This document shows positions 1 through 5,090 of a stretch of 6,036 bases of DNA, piece by piece. This DNA is from QHWK01 sp035315685 (GTDB taxonomy: Bacteria; Acidobacteriota; Vicinamibacteria; Vicinamibacterales; CAVVIG01). Position numbers and translations under genes: made by a program. The notes under the pieces were generated by a model. That model was not told the origin of the DNA. It ran no database searches and worked only from the letters and a program-made list of their open reading frames with translations. Location of the stretch: NCBI GenBank assembly GCA_035315685.1, contig DATFXR010000625.1, forward strand, positions 1 to 6,036, given 5' to 3'. The first letter of the stretch is position 1, and each line of letters opens with the position of its first letter.

Positions 1-418
1 GCGGAACGAGCGAGGGCACCAGGGCGTTGCGCGCCGGCAAATCGAAGGCGCCGACCGCCGACCCGAGCGCCGCCAGCACGTAGATCGTCCACACTGCGGT
101 GATGCCGCTGAACGCGATGACGCCGAGCGCCGCCGCGACGAGCGTCGCCGCGATCTGCGTGAACAGCATCAGCCGGCGACGATCCCACGCGTCAGCGACG
201 ACGCCGCTGATCATCGAGAAGACGACGACCGGAAAGACGCGGACCAGACCGACCAGGCCGAGCGAAATGGCCTTGCGCTCCGGCGTGACCAGCAGCGACA
301 CGTGCCACAGCAGCGCCGCGTTCTGCATCATCGATCCCGTGAACGAGACGAGGAGACCGATCCAGATCAGCCGGTAGTTGCGATGCTGAAGGGCGACGAA
401 GGACTGGCGCGAAAGCAA
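1..418 (-). CDS. MFS exporter, N-terminal part (cut by window edge)
   Basis: The gene runs off the left edge; 139 residues are visible. It is an inner-membrane major facilitator transporter, most like the MFS_3 / EntS-type efflux branch (PF05977), which exports small molecules using the proton gradient; the substrate cannot be told. The N-terminus has the family opening of a short charged stretch followed by HRNYRLIW (residues 12-19). Hydrophobic segments follow at roughly 17-40, 51-75, 84-105 and 108-125. Loop motif A is clear at residues 72-82 (GVVADAWDRRR, with G72, D76, R80 and R81). A DLPARNALVP stretch (126-135) matches the conserved loop after TM4 in this branch. No ATG lies in frame near the start. 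I chose TTG at 418-416 because it places the start just before the conserved opening, but no clear ribosome site precedes it. It lies 76 bases after the FKBP stop, so co-transcription is possible. Confidence 0.85.
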   Translation of the reverse strand, partial: MLSRQSFVALQHRNYRLIWIGLLVSFTGSMMQNAALLWHVSLLVTPERKAISLGLVGLVRVFPVVVFSMISGVVADAWDRRRLMLFTQIAATLVAAALGVIAFSGITAVWTIYVLAALGSAVGAFDLPARNALVPSLVP

Positions 419-494
419 GGCGCTAGGAATGGCCGATGGCGGCGATGCCGACGATATTCGCGCGTCGGTCAGGCGCGAGCCGAACGCGCTGCAC

Positions 495-857
495 CTACGT
501 CACGTCGAGGAGCTCGACGTCGAACACCAGCGTCGAGTGTGGCGGGATCGCGCCGCCGGCGCCGCGCGCGCCATAGCCGAGCTCGGCGGGAATGACCAGC
601 GTCCGCTGACCGCCAACCTTCATTCCGGCGACACCGTGATCCCATCCGGCAATCACCTGACCTGCTCCGAGCTTGAACCGAAACGGATCGTGGCGATCGC
701 GTGAGCTGTCGAACTTCTTTCCGTGGTGACTCGGCGTGGCGCCGTCGTACAGCCACCCGGTGTAATGAACGGTCACGTTCTTGCCGTTGATCGCCTCGGC
801 GCCGGTGCCGACTTTTCCATCCGTGATCTGCAAGCTGGTGATGTTGTCCATGAGCAT
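495..857 (-). CDS. FKBP-type peptidyl-prolyl cis-trans isomerase
   Basis: This is a 120-residue single-domain FKBP, the usual FKBP12 size, which catalyses cis-trans isomerisation of Xaa-Pro bonds and helps protein folding. There is no signal peptide, so it should be cytoplasmic. Family motifs are complete: VHYTGWLYDG (29-39), KKFDSS (47-52), FRFKLGAGQVIAGWDHGV (59-76), GMKVGGQR (78-85), LGYG (93-96) and IPPHSTLVFDVELL (104-117). The residues that line the FKBP12 active site are all present: Y32, F49, D50, F61, V68, I69, W72, Y95 and F112. The start is ATG at 857, with a second ATG two codons later (851); only a weak CAGG lies upstream, so either is possible. Behind it in the transcript direction is the MFS gene; ahead of it is the G-rich repeat region. 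Confidence 0.95.
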   Translation of the reverse strand: MLMDNITSLQITDGKVGTGAEAINGKNVTVHYTGWLYDGATPSHHGKKFDSSRDRHDPFRFKLGAGQVIAGWDHGVAGMKVGGQRTLVIPAELGYGARGAGGAIPPHSTLVFDVELLDVT

Positions 858-878
858 CCGAGTATACCTGTCGAGAGC

Positions 879-1002
879 GGGGGTTGGGGGCTGGGGCTGG
901 AGGCTGGACGCTGGGAGCTGGACGCTGGGAGCTGGACGCTGGGAGCTGGGAGCTGGGAGCTGAAGCTGGGAGCTGGACGCTGAGAGCTGGAAGCTGGGAA
1001 CT
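879..1002 (+). repeat. G-rich 7-bp tandem array (about 18 units)
   Basis: Roughly 18 consecutive units of 6-7 bases fill this stretch. Reading the plus strand, the first four are the G5 type (GGGGGTT, GGGGGCT, GGGGCT, GGAGGCT). From 906 the units are GGACGCT and GGGAGCT, alternating three times as an exact 14-base repeat (906-947). After that come mainly GGGAGCT variants, one of them shortened to 6 bases (962-967). There are no unique spacers, so it is not CRISPR. It lies between the quinone oxidoreductase stop and the FKBP start, ending 21 bases before the FKBP ATG. The unit drift suggests slippage growth from a short seed. Confidence 0.9.
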
Positions 1003-1023
1003 GGAGTGATTGCTATCCCGAAT

Positions 1024-1058
1024 CCCAGCCCCCAAGCCCCAGCCCCCAGCCCCCAGCC
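1024..1058 (-). repeat. Inverted copy of the G-rich heptad array; G-quadruplex candidate
   Basis: On the plus strand this is C-rich (runs of 3-5 C separated by AG or AAG). On the minus strand it reads as GGGGGCT-type heptads, the same unit as at 879-898 but in opposite orientation, separated from the first array by about 21 unrelated bases. The minus strand has five G runs of at least three with 2-3 base loops, a strong intramolecular G-quadruplex pattern. It begins 21 bases after the oxidoreductase stop codon and is transcribed as the G-rich strand of that mRNA. It can also pair with the start of the neighbouring array (879-905) to form a long imperfect hairpin. Confidence 0.85.
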
Positions 1059-1079
1059 TCGAGTCCCAAAGGTCCCGCT

Positions 1080-2060
1080 TCACGAGACGACGAGGACGAG
1101 CTTGCCGATGTGGCTGCTGGATTCCATCACGCGGTGCGCCTCGGCCGCGTCGCGCAACGGAAACGTCGCGTACACGACCGGCTTCACAGCGCCCGACTCC
1201 AGCAGCGGCCACACGTGCTCGTGGACCGCGCGCGCGATCGCGCCCTTCTCGGCAACCGGGCGCGCGCGCAGCGTCGAGCCCGTGATCGTCAGCCGCCGCT
1301 GCATGATCGTCTGGATGTTGAGCTCGGCTTTCACCCCTTGCAGCGTCGCGATCTCGACCAGCCGCCCCTCGACCGCCAGCGACTCGATGTTGCGCGCGAA
1401 GTAGTCGCCGCCGACCATGTCCAGCACGACGTCGACACCGCGGCCGGCGGTCCGTTCGCGGACGATCGCGACGAAGTCCTCCTCGCGATAGTTGATCGCG
1501 CGCTCCGCGCCGAGCATCTCGCAGGCCGCGCACTTGCCGGCGGAACCTGCGGTGGCGAAGACTCGCGACCCGCGCGCATGCGCGAGCTGAATCGCCGTCG
1601 TGCCGATGCCGCTCGAGCCGCCGTGGACGAGAACGGTTTCCTGCGGCTGCAGCCGTCCGCGCTCGAACAGGTTGGTCCACACCGTGAAAAATGTTTCGGG
1701 AATCGCCGCCGCGGCGACGGGATCGAGCCCGCGCGGGACGGGCAGACACTGTGGCGCAGGCGCGGCGCAGTACTCGGCGTATCCGCCGCCGGCAACCAGC
1801 GCGCACACTCGATCGCCGACGGCGAATCCGCGCCCGTCCGATCCAAGTTGTTCGACCGTGCCGGCGACCTCGAGCCCCGGGATGTCGGACGCGCCCGGCG
1901 GCGGCGGGTAGCGGCCGCGCCGCTGGAACACGTCCGGACGATTGACGCCGGCGGCGAGGACTTTGATCAGCACTTCGCCGGCCGCAGGCGTCGGCCGCGG
2001 CCGCTCGCCGGGTACGAGCACCTCTGGATCGCCGGGGCGCGTGATTTCAATCGCGATCAT
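1080..2060 (-). CDS. NAD(P)H quinone oxidoreductase, PIG3-like
   Basis: A 326-residue zinc-free medium-chain dehydrogenase/reductase, the normal length for the PIG3 / TIGR02824 family. These enzymes use NADPH to reduce quinones and other reactive carbonyl or quinoid compounds in the cytoplasm. Visible family features are an N-terminal GroES-like domain (about 1-125) with GEVLIKVLAAGVNRPD (28-43), RRGRYPPPPGAS (48-58) and GGGYAEY (91-97). A Rossmann domain follows, with the cofactor-binding stretch VLVHGGSSGIGTTAIQLA (143-160). Later come DMVGG (214-218), FYS-type substitutes absent, and IGKLVL (318-323) near the end. No structural zinc cysteine cluster is seen. The start is ATG at 2060, preceded by GAGGAG (2068-2063), and overlaps the kinase stop as ATGA, so translation is coupled to the kinase gene. 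A longer open frame upstream is antisense or out-of-frame kinase sequence. Confidence 0.93.
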   Translation of the reverse strand: MIAIEITRPGDPEVLVPGERPRPTPAAGEVLIKVLAAGVNRPDVFQRRGRYPPPPGASDIPGLEVAGTVEQLGSDGRGFAVGDRVCALVAGGGYAEYCAAPAPQCLPVPRGLDPVAAAAIPETFFTVWTNLFERGRLQPQETVLVHGGSSGIGTTAIQLAHARGSRVFATAGSAGKCAACEMLGAERAINYREEDFVAIVRERTAGRGVDVVLDMVGGDYFARNIESLAVEGRLVEIATLQGVKAELNIQTIMQRRLTITGSTLRARPVAEKGAIARAVHEHVWPLLESGAVKPVVYATFPLRDAAEAHRVMESSSHIGKLVLVVS

Positions 2061-2068
2061 GTCTCCTC
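2057..2068 (-). promoter_or_regulatory. ATGA stop/start overlap with ribosome site, kinase to oxidoreductase
   Basis: The oxidoreductase ATG (2060-2058) and the kinase TGA (2059-2057) share bases. A GAGGAG sequence (2068-2063) lies just before the ATG, inside the end of the kinase gene. The spacing is short, so the effective core is probably GAGG. This arrangement usually lets ribosomes that finish one gene start the next. Confidence 0.8.
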
Positions 2069-3538
2069 GCCAAATGCCGCTCGCGTTGTGGCCGGCTCGA
2101 GGACGACCGACGCGAGCGACACGCCGACCGCCGCGCTCAGCGCAAACACCGACGGCAGCGCCCGCACACCGGCGATGGCCACCGCGTCGACGATGAGCAG
2201 CGCCGCGACCAGGAAATCGATCACGACGATCGGACGCCGCGCCCGGCGGCGCTCGATCGCCAGGTGCGCACGGTTCATCCAGTCGGTGAAAACGAGGTGG
2301 CCGCGGAGCACCGCGCCCACGGTCGCGAGCCCGCCGAGGACGATGAACGCGCCCACCGTCAGCGGCGTCTCGACCCATTCCTTGATCTGCCAGGCGAACA
2401 CCGCCGACGCCACGTACAACAGCGCGACGACCAACTGATGCATCCGCCACCACGTCGTGCGACCACCGGCCGCGGTCGCATCGGCGGCCGCATGCAGCGC
2501 ACCGACGATCTCGGACGCCGATCCGAAGCGGTCGGCCGGCCGTTTGCGGAGGCAGCGGGTCACCACATCGCTCAATCCGCCGGGGAGATCAGCACATGCC
2601 GCCGCGAGCGGCTGCACCTCGTGCTCCAGGACGCGCGCGACGGTCGCGAGCGGCGAGGCACCTGCGAACGGATGGAGGCCCGACGCGTACTCGTAAACGA
2701 GCACGCCGAACGAGAACACGTCGGTCCGCGCGTCAGCGTCGCCGCCTTCAATCTGCTCGGGCGCCATGTACGCGGGTGTGCCGACCACGTGGCCGTCATG
2801 GGTCACGCGGCCCGCCTCCGTGAGGGCACCGACCTCCGGCCCGGCGACGCCGATCCGCGCGAGGCCGAAGTCCAGAATCTTCAGCCGGCCGTCGCGTGTG
2901 CGCATCACGTTCTCCGGCTTCAGATCGCGATGGACGACGCCCGCGGCGTGGGCCGCCGCGAGCGCCGCGGCCAGCTCGCGCGCGGTCGGCAGCACGTCGC
3001 GAGCATGGCGCGGTCCTTCCTCGATCTCCTGTCGAAGCGTGTGGCCGTCGACGAACTCGGTGGCGATGTACAGCTCGCCGTCAATCTCTTCCAGCGCGTA
3101 AACGGTGCAGACGCCCGGGTGCGACAGCGACGCGGCAGCCCGCGCCTCACGGCGCAGCCGCTCACGCGGCGCGGGATCCCGCATGAGATGCGGCGCGAGC
3201 GCCTTCAGCGCAACCGTTCGACCCAACCGCGCATCCGCCGCGAGGTAGACCCTTCCCATCCCGCCGCGTCCGAGTTCACGCCGGATGGTGTAGGTCCCGA
3301 CGGTGGTGCCGGGCGCGAGCACCTGATCGTCGTTCAACAGCTCCGGCACGGCATCGGCGATCGCCTGCTGCAGGAACTCGCCGGCCCGCGAATGCGACGC
3401 GAGGAGCGACAGCACTTCGTCGCGAACGGCCGTGTCGCCAGCGGCTTCGGTGGCCACCACACGCGCCGCCTCCGCCGGATCGAGATCGACGGCGGCTTCG
3501 AAGATTTCCGCGACGCGGCGCCGCTGTTCGGAAGTCAT
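2057..3538 (-). CDS. Membrane-anchored serine/threonine protein kinase
   Basis: A 493-residue Hanks-type (PknB-like) kinase. Residues 1-75 form a helical N-terminal region (EQRRRVAEIFEAAVDLDP opening) common ahead of kinases in Acidobacteriota and Myxococcota. The catalytic domain spans about 82-350 and is intact: glycine loop GRGGMGRVY (90-98), VALK lysine K112, HRDLKPEN (203-210, catalytic D205), DFG (223-225), GTPAYMAPEQ (253-262), DVFSFG (273-278) and PADRF (334-338, R337). The C-terminal part has four hydrophobic stretches at about 367-385, 393-411, 437-458 and 463-481, separated by an Arg-rich loop (426-436). The kinase should therefore face the cytoplasm on a four-helix anchor; no PASTA, TPR or WD40 sensor is present. 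The start ATG (3538) forms an ATGA overlap with the sigma gene stop. The frame is open further upstream, but that overlaps sigma coding sequence and does not resemble a kinase N-terminus. The natural target may be the adjacent sigma factor (inference). Confidence 0.93.
   Translation of the reverse strand: MTSEQRRRVAEIFEAAVDLDPAEAARVVATEAAGDTAVRDEVLSLLASHSRAGEFLQQAIADAVPELLNDDQVLAPGTTVGTYTIRRELGRGGMGRVYLAADARLGRTVALKALAPHLMRDPAPRERLRREARAAASLSHPGVCTVYALEEIDGELYIATEFVDGHTLRQEIEEGPRHARDVLPTARELAAALAAAHAAGVVHRDLKPENVMRTRDGRLKILDFGLARIGVAGPEVGALTEAGRVTHDGHVVGTPAYMAPEQIEGGDADARTDVFSFGVLVYEYASGLHPFAGASPLATVARVLEHEVQPLAAACADLPGGLSDVVTRCLRKRPADRFGSASEIVGALHAAADATAAGGRTTWWRMHQLVVALLYVASAVFAWQIKEWVETPLTVGAFIVLGGLATVGAVLRGHLVFTDWMNRAHLAIERRRARRPIVVIDFLVAALLIVDAVAIAGVRALPSVFALSAAVGVSLASVVLEPATTRAAFGEET
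3535..3538 (-). promoter_or_regulatory. ATGA stop/start overlap, sigma factor to kinase
   Basis: The kinase ATG (3538-3536) overlaps the sigma-factor TGA (3537-3535). No purine-rich ribosome site is visible directly before it, so kinase translation probably depends on ribosomes finishing the sigma gene, tying their amounts together. Confidence 0.8.
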
Positions 3539-4065
3539 GCAGACGGGGAGTCGCTCAGCTCGCGAAACAGCCATGCGCGGGCGAGAGCCCAGCGCCGCTT
3601 GACCGTCGCGGGCGAAATCGCCAGGGCATCGGCAACTTCCTCGATGCTCAACCCTGCAAAGTATCGGAGCTCGACGAGGCGCGCCTGCGCGGGATCGATC
3701 GCTTCGAGCCGGTTCAGCGCCTCGTCGAGCGCGGGCAGCATCGCGGCATCGGCGGCCGGCAGGGCAAGCGCATCGGTCAGCGTGACGCGGTCGAGCGCAG
3801 CCCACCGCTTCTGCGCACCCCGCGCCCGCGCGCGCTCGACGAGGATCTGGCGCATCGCGCGCGCCGCGATGCCGACGAAATGGCGCTTGTCGTGCCAGGG
3901 CGTCCCGGCGTGCGCGAGGCGGAGATACGCCTCGTGCACGAGCGCGGTCGCCTGGATTGTCTGCCCTGGCCTCTCCCGCCGCATGTAACGCGCGGCAATT
4001 CGCCGCAACTCGTCGTAGACGAGCGGCGCCAGATCCTCGGCAGGAGGTGGGTGATCGTCAGCCAT
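3535..4065 (-). CDS. ECF-type RNA polymerase sigma factor (TIGR02999-like)
   Basis: A 176-residue sigma-70 family protein that would direct RNA polymerase to a small set of promoters. Region sigma-2 covers about 11-80, with LAPLVYDELRRIAARYMRRE, TALVHEAYLRL (41-51), and WHDKRHFVGIAARAMRQILVERARARGAQKR (starting at 57). Region sigma-4 covers about 113-170, with a helix-turn-helix in GLSIEEVADALAISPATVKR (138-157). These match the TIGR02999 family, members of which are often encoded beside Ser/Thr kinases, as here. I chose ATG at 4065 because it follows a promoter candidate at 4091-4119; an upstream ATG at 4092 overlaps that promoter's -10. No ribosome site is visible. The N-terminus is about 12-15 residues shorter than usual: the expected helix (VTxLLxxWxxGDxxA type) before LAPLVYDEL is missing. 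The gene shares an ATGA overlap with the kinase gene. Confidence 0.9.
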   Translation of the reverse strand: MADDHPPPAEDLAPLVYDELRRIAARYMRRERPGQTIQATALVHEAYLRLAHAGTPWHDKRHFVGIAARAMRQILVERARARGAQKRWAALDRVTLTDALALPAADAAMLPALDEALNRLEAIDPAQARLVELRYFAGLSIEEVADALAISPATVKRRWALARAWLFRELSDSPSA

Positions 4066-4090
4066 GAACCCGGTCGCAGACCGTTTGCGC

Positions 4091-4119
4091 ATTATCCGGC
4101 GGGAGGACACGATGGGCAA
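4091..4119 (-). promoter_or_regulatory. Sigma70-like promoter candidate for the sigma-kinase operon
   Basis: On the minus strand TTGCCC (4119-4114, 4 of 6 to TTGACA) is followed after exactly 17 bases by GATAAT (4096-4091, 5 of 6 to TATAAT). Transcription would start near 4084, leaving a leader of about 19 bases before the sigma ATG at 4065. It would overlap the 5' end of the divergent gluconokinase if that gene starts at 4112. It is predicted by eye only. Confidence 0.45.
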
Positions 4120-4699
4120 AGCCCGCTGCCTCGTTGCGCGTGTCGATTCCAATCGGACCGACGCGATGATGGCGGGCCACTCTGAAAAACCTCAGCGGCG
4201 GTATGCTGCTCGCGTGGTGATTGTCGTGATGGGGGCGGCCGGCTCGGGCAAGAGCACTGTCGGACAGGCGCTGGCTGGCGTGCTCGCGGTCCGCTTCGTC
4301 GAAGGTGACGAGTATCACAGCGCCGCCGCAATCGCGAAGATGCGCGCCGGCACACCGCTGACCGATGCTGACCGCCGGCCGTGGCTCGCCGCGCTGCACG
4401 ACGTGATGGCGACTGCCGTCGACCGCCGCGAGCACCTCGTGATGGCCTGCTCCGCGCTGCACGAGCGATATCGGGAGACACTGCTTGGCGATCTTCGCAG
4501 CGTACGATTCGCCTATCTCAGAGCGAGCGAGCCAACGCTGCGCCAGCGCCTGAGCGCACGCACCGGCCACTTCGCCGGGCCGTCGCTGGTTGTCAGCCAG
4601 CTGGCCGCGCTCGAGGAGCCGGCCGATGCGCTGACCATCGACGCCACACGACCGGTCGACGAGATCGTGCGCCTCGTCCGCTCCGAGTTCGGACTCTGA
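4112..4699 (+). CDS. Gluconokinase (GntK type)
   Basis: It phosphorylates D-gluconate to 6-phosphogluconate with ATP, feeding the pentose phosphate or Entner-Doudoroff route; cytoplasmic. From the chosen start the protein has 195 residues. Family motifs in order: P-loop GAAGSGKST (41-49), GDEYH, AKMRAGTPLTDADRRPWLAAL, ACSALHERYRETL, RTGHFAGPSLVVSQLAALEEP. The Asn expected in the HPxxN segment is Ala here (HSAAAIAKM). The start is uncertain. ATG 4112 has the best ribosome site (GGGAGGA, 4101-4107) but adds about 34 residues before the conserved core. ATG 4166 (177 residues) or GTG 4214 (161 residues, MVIVVMG opening) fit the usual family length of 160-175 better. ATG 4064 would overlap the sigma-factor start codon. 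It is divergent from the sigma operon and ends one base before the stop of the next gene on the other strand. No other gluconate gene is nearby. Confidence 0.9.
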   Translation: MGKARCLVARVDSNRTDAMMAGHSEKPQRRYAARVVIVVMGAAGSGKSTVGQALAGVLAVRFVEGDEYHSAAAIAKMRAGTPLTDADRRPWLAALHDVMATAVDRREHLVMACSALHERYRETLLGDLRSVRFAYLRASEPTLRQRLSARTGHFAGPSLVVSQLAALEEPADALTIDATRPVDEIVRLVRSEFGL

Positions 4700-4700
4700 T

Positions 4701-4946
4701 TCACGCGCCGAGGAACTCGGAGGGCTTCAAGGCGAGGACCGGATAACGGCGCCGCAGCGCATCGACGCGCGCGGCGTACTCGCGTTTCGAGAACTCCCGT
4801 CGCAGGTAGCGCTCACGAAGCGCGCGGATCTCGTACTTGTAGAGATCGCGGACGAAATCGCGCACCAGCTGCGGCGACGTCGCTGGCGTAGGTCGGACGC
4901 CGTGGTGAAGCAGGTGTTCGAGCACGTCGCGGCGGTAGGTGTACAT
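4701..4946 (-). CDS. Small basic protein of unknown function
   Basis: An 81-residue protein I do not recognise. It looks real: codons are strongly G/C-ending like the neighbours, and the sequence is a plausible helical protein. It opens with MYTYRRDVLEHLLHHGV, then a central charged helical part (residues about 26-70) rich in Arg, Glu and Tyr, including DFVRDLYKYEIRALRERYL and KREYAARVDALRRRYPVL. There is no signal peptide, membrane segment or Cys/His metal site. The net charge is clearly positive, so nucleic acid or ribosome contact is conceivable but not shown. The start ATG at 4946 has no obvious ribosome site. It is convergent with gluconokinase, with a single base between the two stop codons, and lies downstream of threonine synthase on the same strand across a 144-base repeat-bearing gap. 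Confidence 0.7.
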   Translation of the reverse strand: MYTYRRDVLEHLLHHGVRPTPATSPQLVRDFVRDLYKYEIRALRERYLRREFSKREYAARVDALRRRYPVLALKPSEFLGA

Positions 4947-4985
4947 CCAGTGCGATCGTTACAGCACGGTTCAGTTGTGCGTCGC

Positions 4986-5028
4986 GTCCGCTTTCAGGTG
5001 GACTCGAGAAGTCCGGCTGAAGCCGGAC
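4986..5028. repeat. REP-like twin hairpin element
   Basis: Two short palindromes lie 7 bases apart. The right one (5011-5028) is a perfect 7-bp stem GTCCGGC / GCCGGAC with loop TGAA. The left one (4986-5003) is a 7-bp stem with two G-T pairs and loop TTCA. Read on the opposite strand, the left hairpin is a diverged copy of the right one, so the pair forms an inverted twin as in BIME/REP elements. Flanks CGTCGC before and ACTACG after extend the rough symmetry. Such elements are often spread by RAYT transposases; none is in the window. Confidence 0.7.
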
Positions 5029-5056
5029 ACTACGCGCGCCTGGGAAGCGAGAAACG

Positions 5057-5090
5057 CCCCAGTCCCAGCCCCCAGCCCCCAGCCCCCAGT
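5057..5090 (-). repeat. G-rich heptad array touching the thrC stop; G-quadruplex candidate
   Basis: On the minus strand this reads as three GGGGGCT units flanked by GGGACT and ACT, the same heptad family as in the 879-1058 region. It starts at the base directly after the threonine synthase stop codon (5093-5091). Five G runs with 2-3 base loops would allow a quadruplex in the mRNA 3' end. Confidence 0.85.

Noticed and set aside
426..494. Short reading frame after the FKBP stop that could be a readthrough tail
   Set aside because: It continues only about 23 codons to the next stop, lacks conserved features, and FKBP already ends at the normal family length.
861..866. TATACT on the minus strand as a -10 box for a leaderless FKBP transcript
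   Set aside because: It matches 5 of 6 bases and is close to the start codon, but at normal spacing the -35 position falls in the array and reads CCCCAA; too weak to list as a promoter.
879..1058. CRISPR-like repeat pattern
   Set aside because: The units are 7 bases, contiguous, without unique spacers and with no cas gene nearby; this is a simple tandem array.
469..1806. Long minus-strand open frame of 445 codons, spanning parts of FKBP, the array and the oxidoreductase
   Set aside because: It is out of frame with two clearly homologous genes, is extremely Arg-rich, and reads the heptad array as low-complexity peptide; it is a GC-driven shadow.
1110..2438. Plus-strand open frame of 442 codons
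   Set aside because: It is antisense to the oxidoreductase and the kinase C-terminus, and its composition is typical of a GC-rich shadow.
2061..2453. Upstream extension of the oxidoreductase frame to 2453
   Set aside because: It overlaps the kinase membrane domain in another frame; the ATG at 2060 has a ribosome site and starts exactly at the family N-terminus.
3539..3805. Upstream extension of the kinase reading frame (89 codons)
   Set aside because: It lies within the sigma-factor gene in another frame and has no kinase-like features; the ATG at 3538 with ATGA overlap is far better.
2264..3988. Long plus-strand open frame of 574 codons
   Set aside because: It is antisense to the intact kinase and sigma genes, has an Arg/His-rich composition and no recognisable domain.
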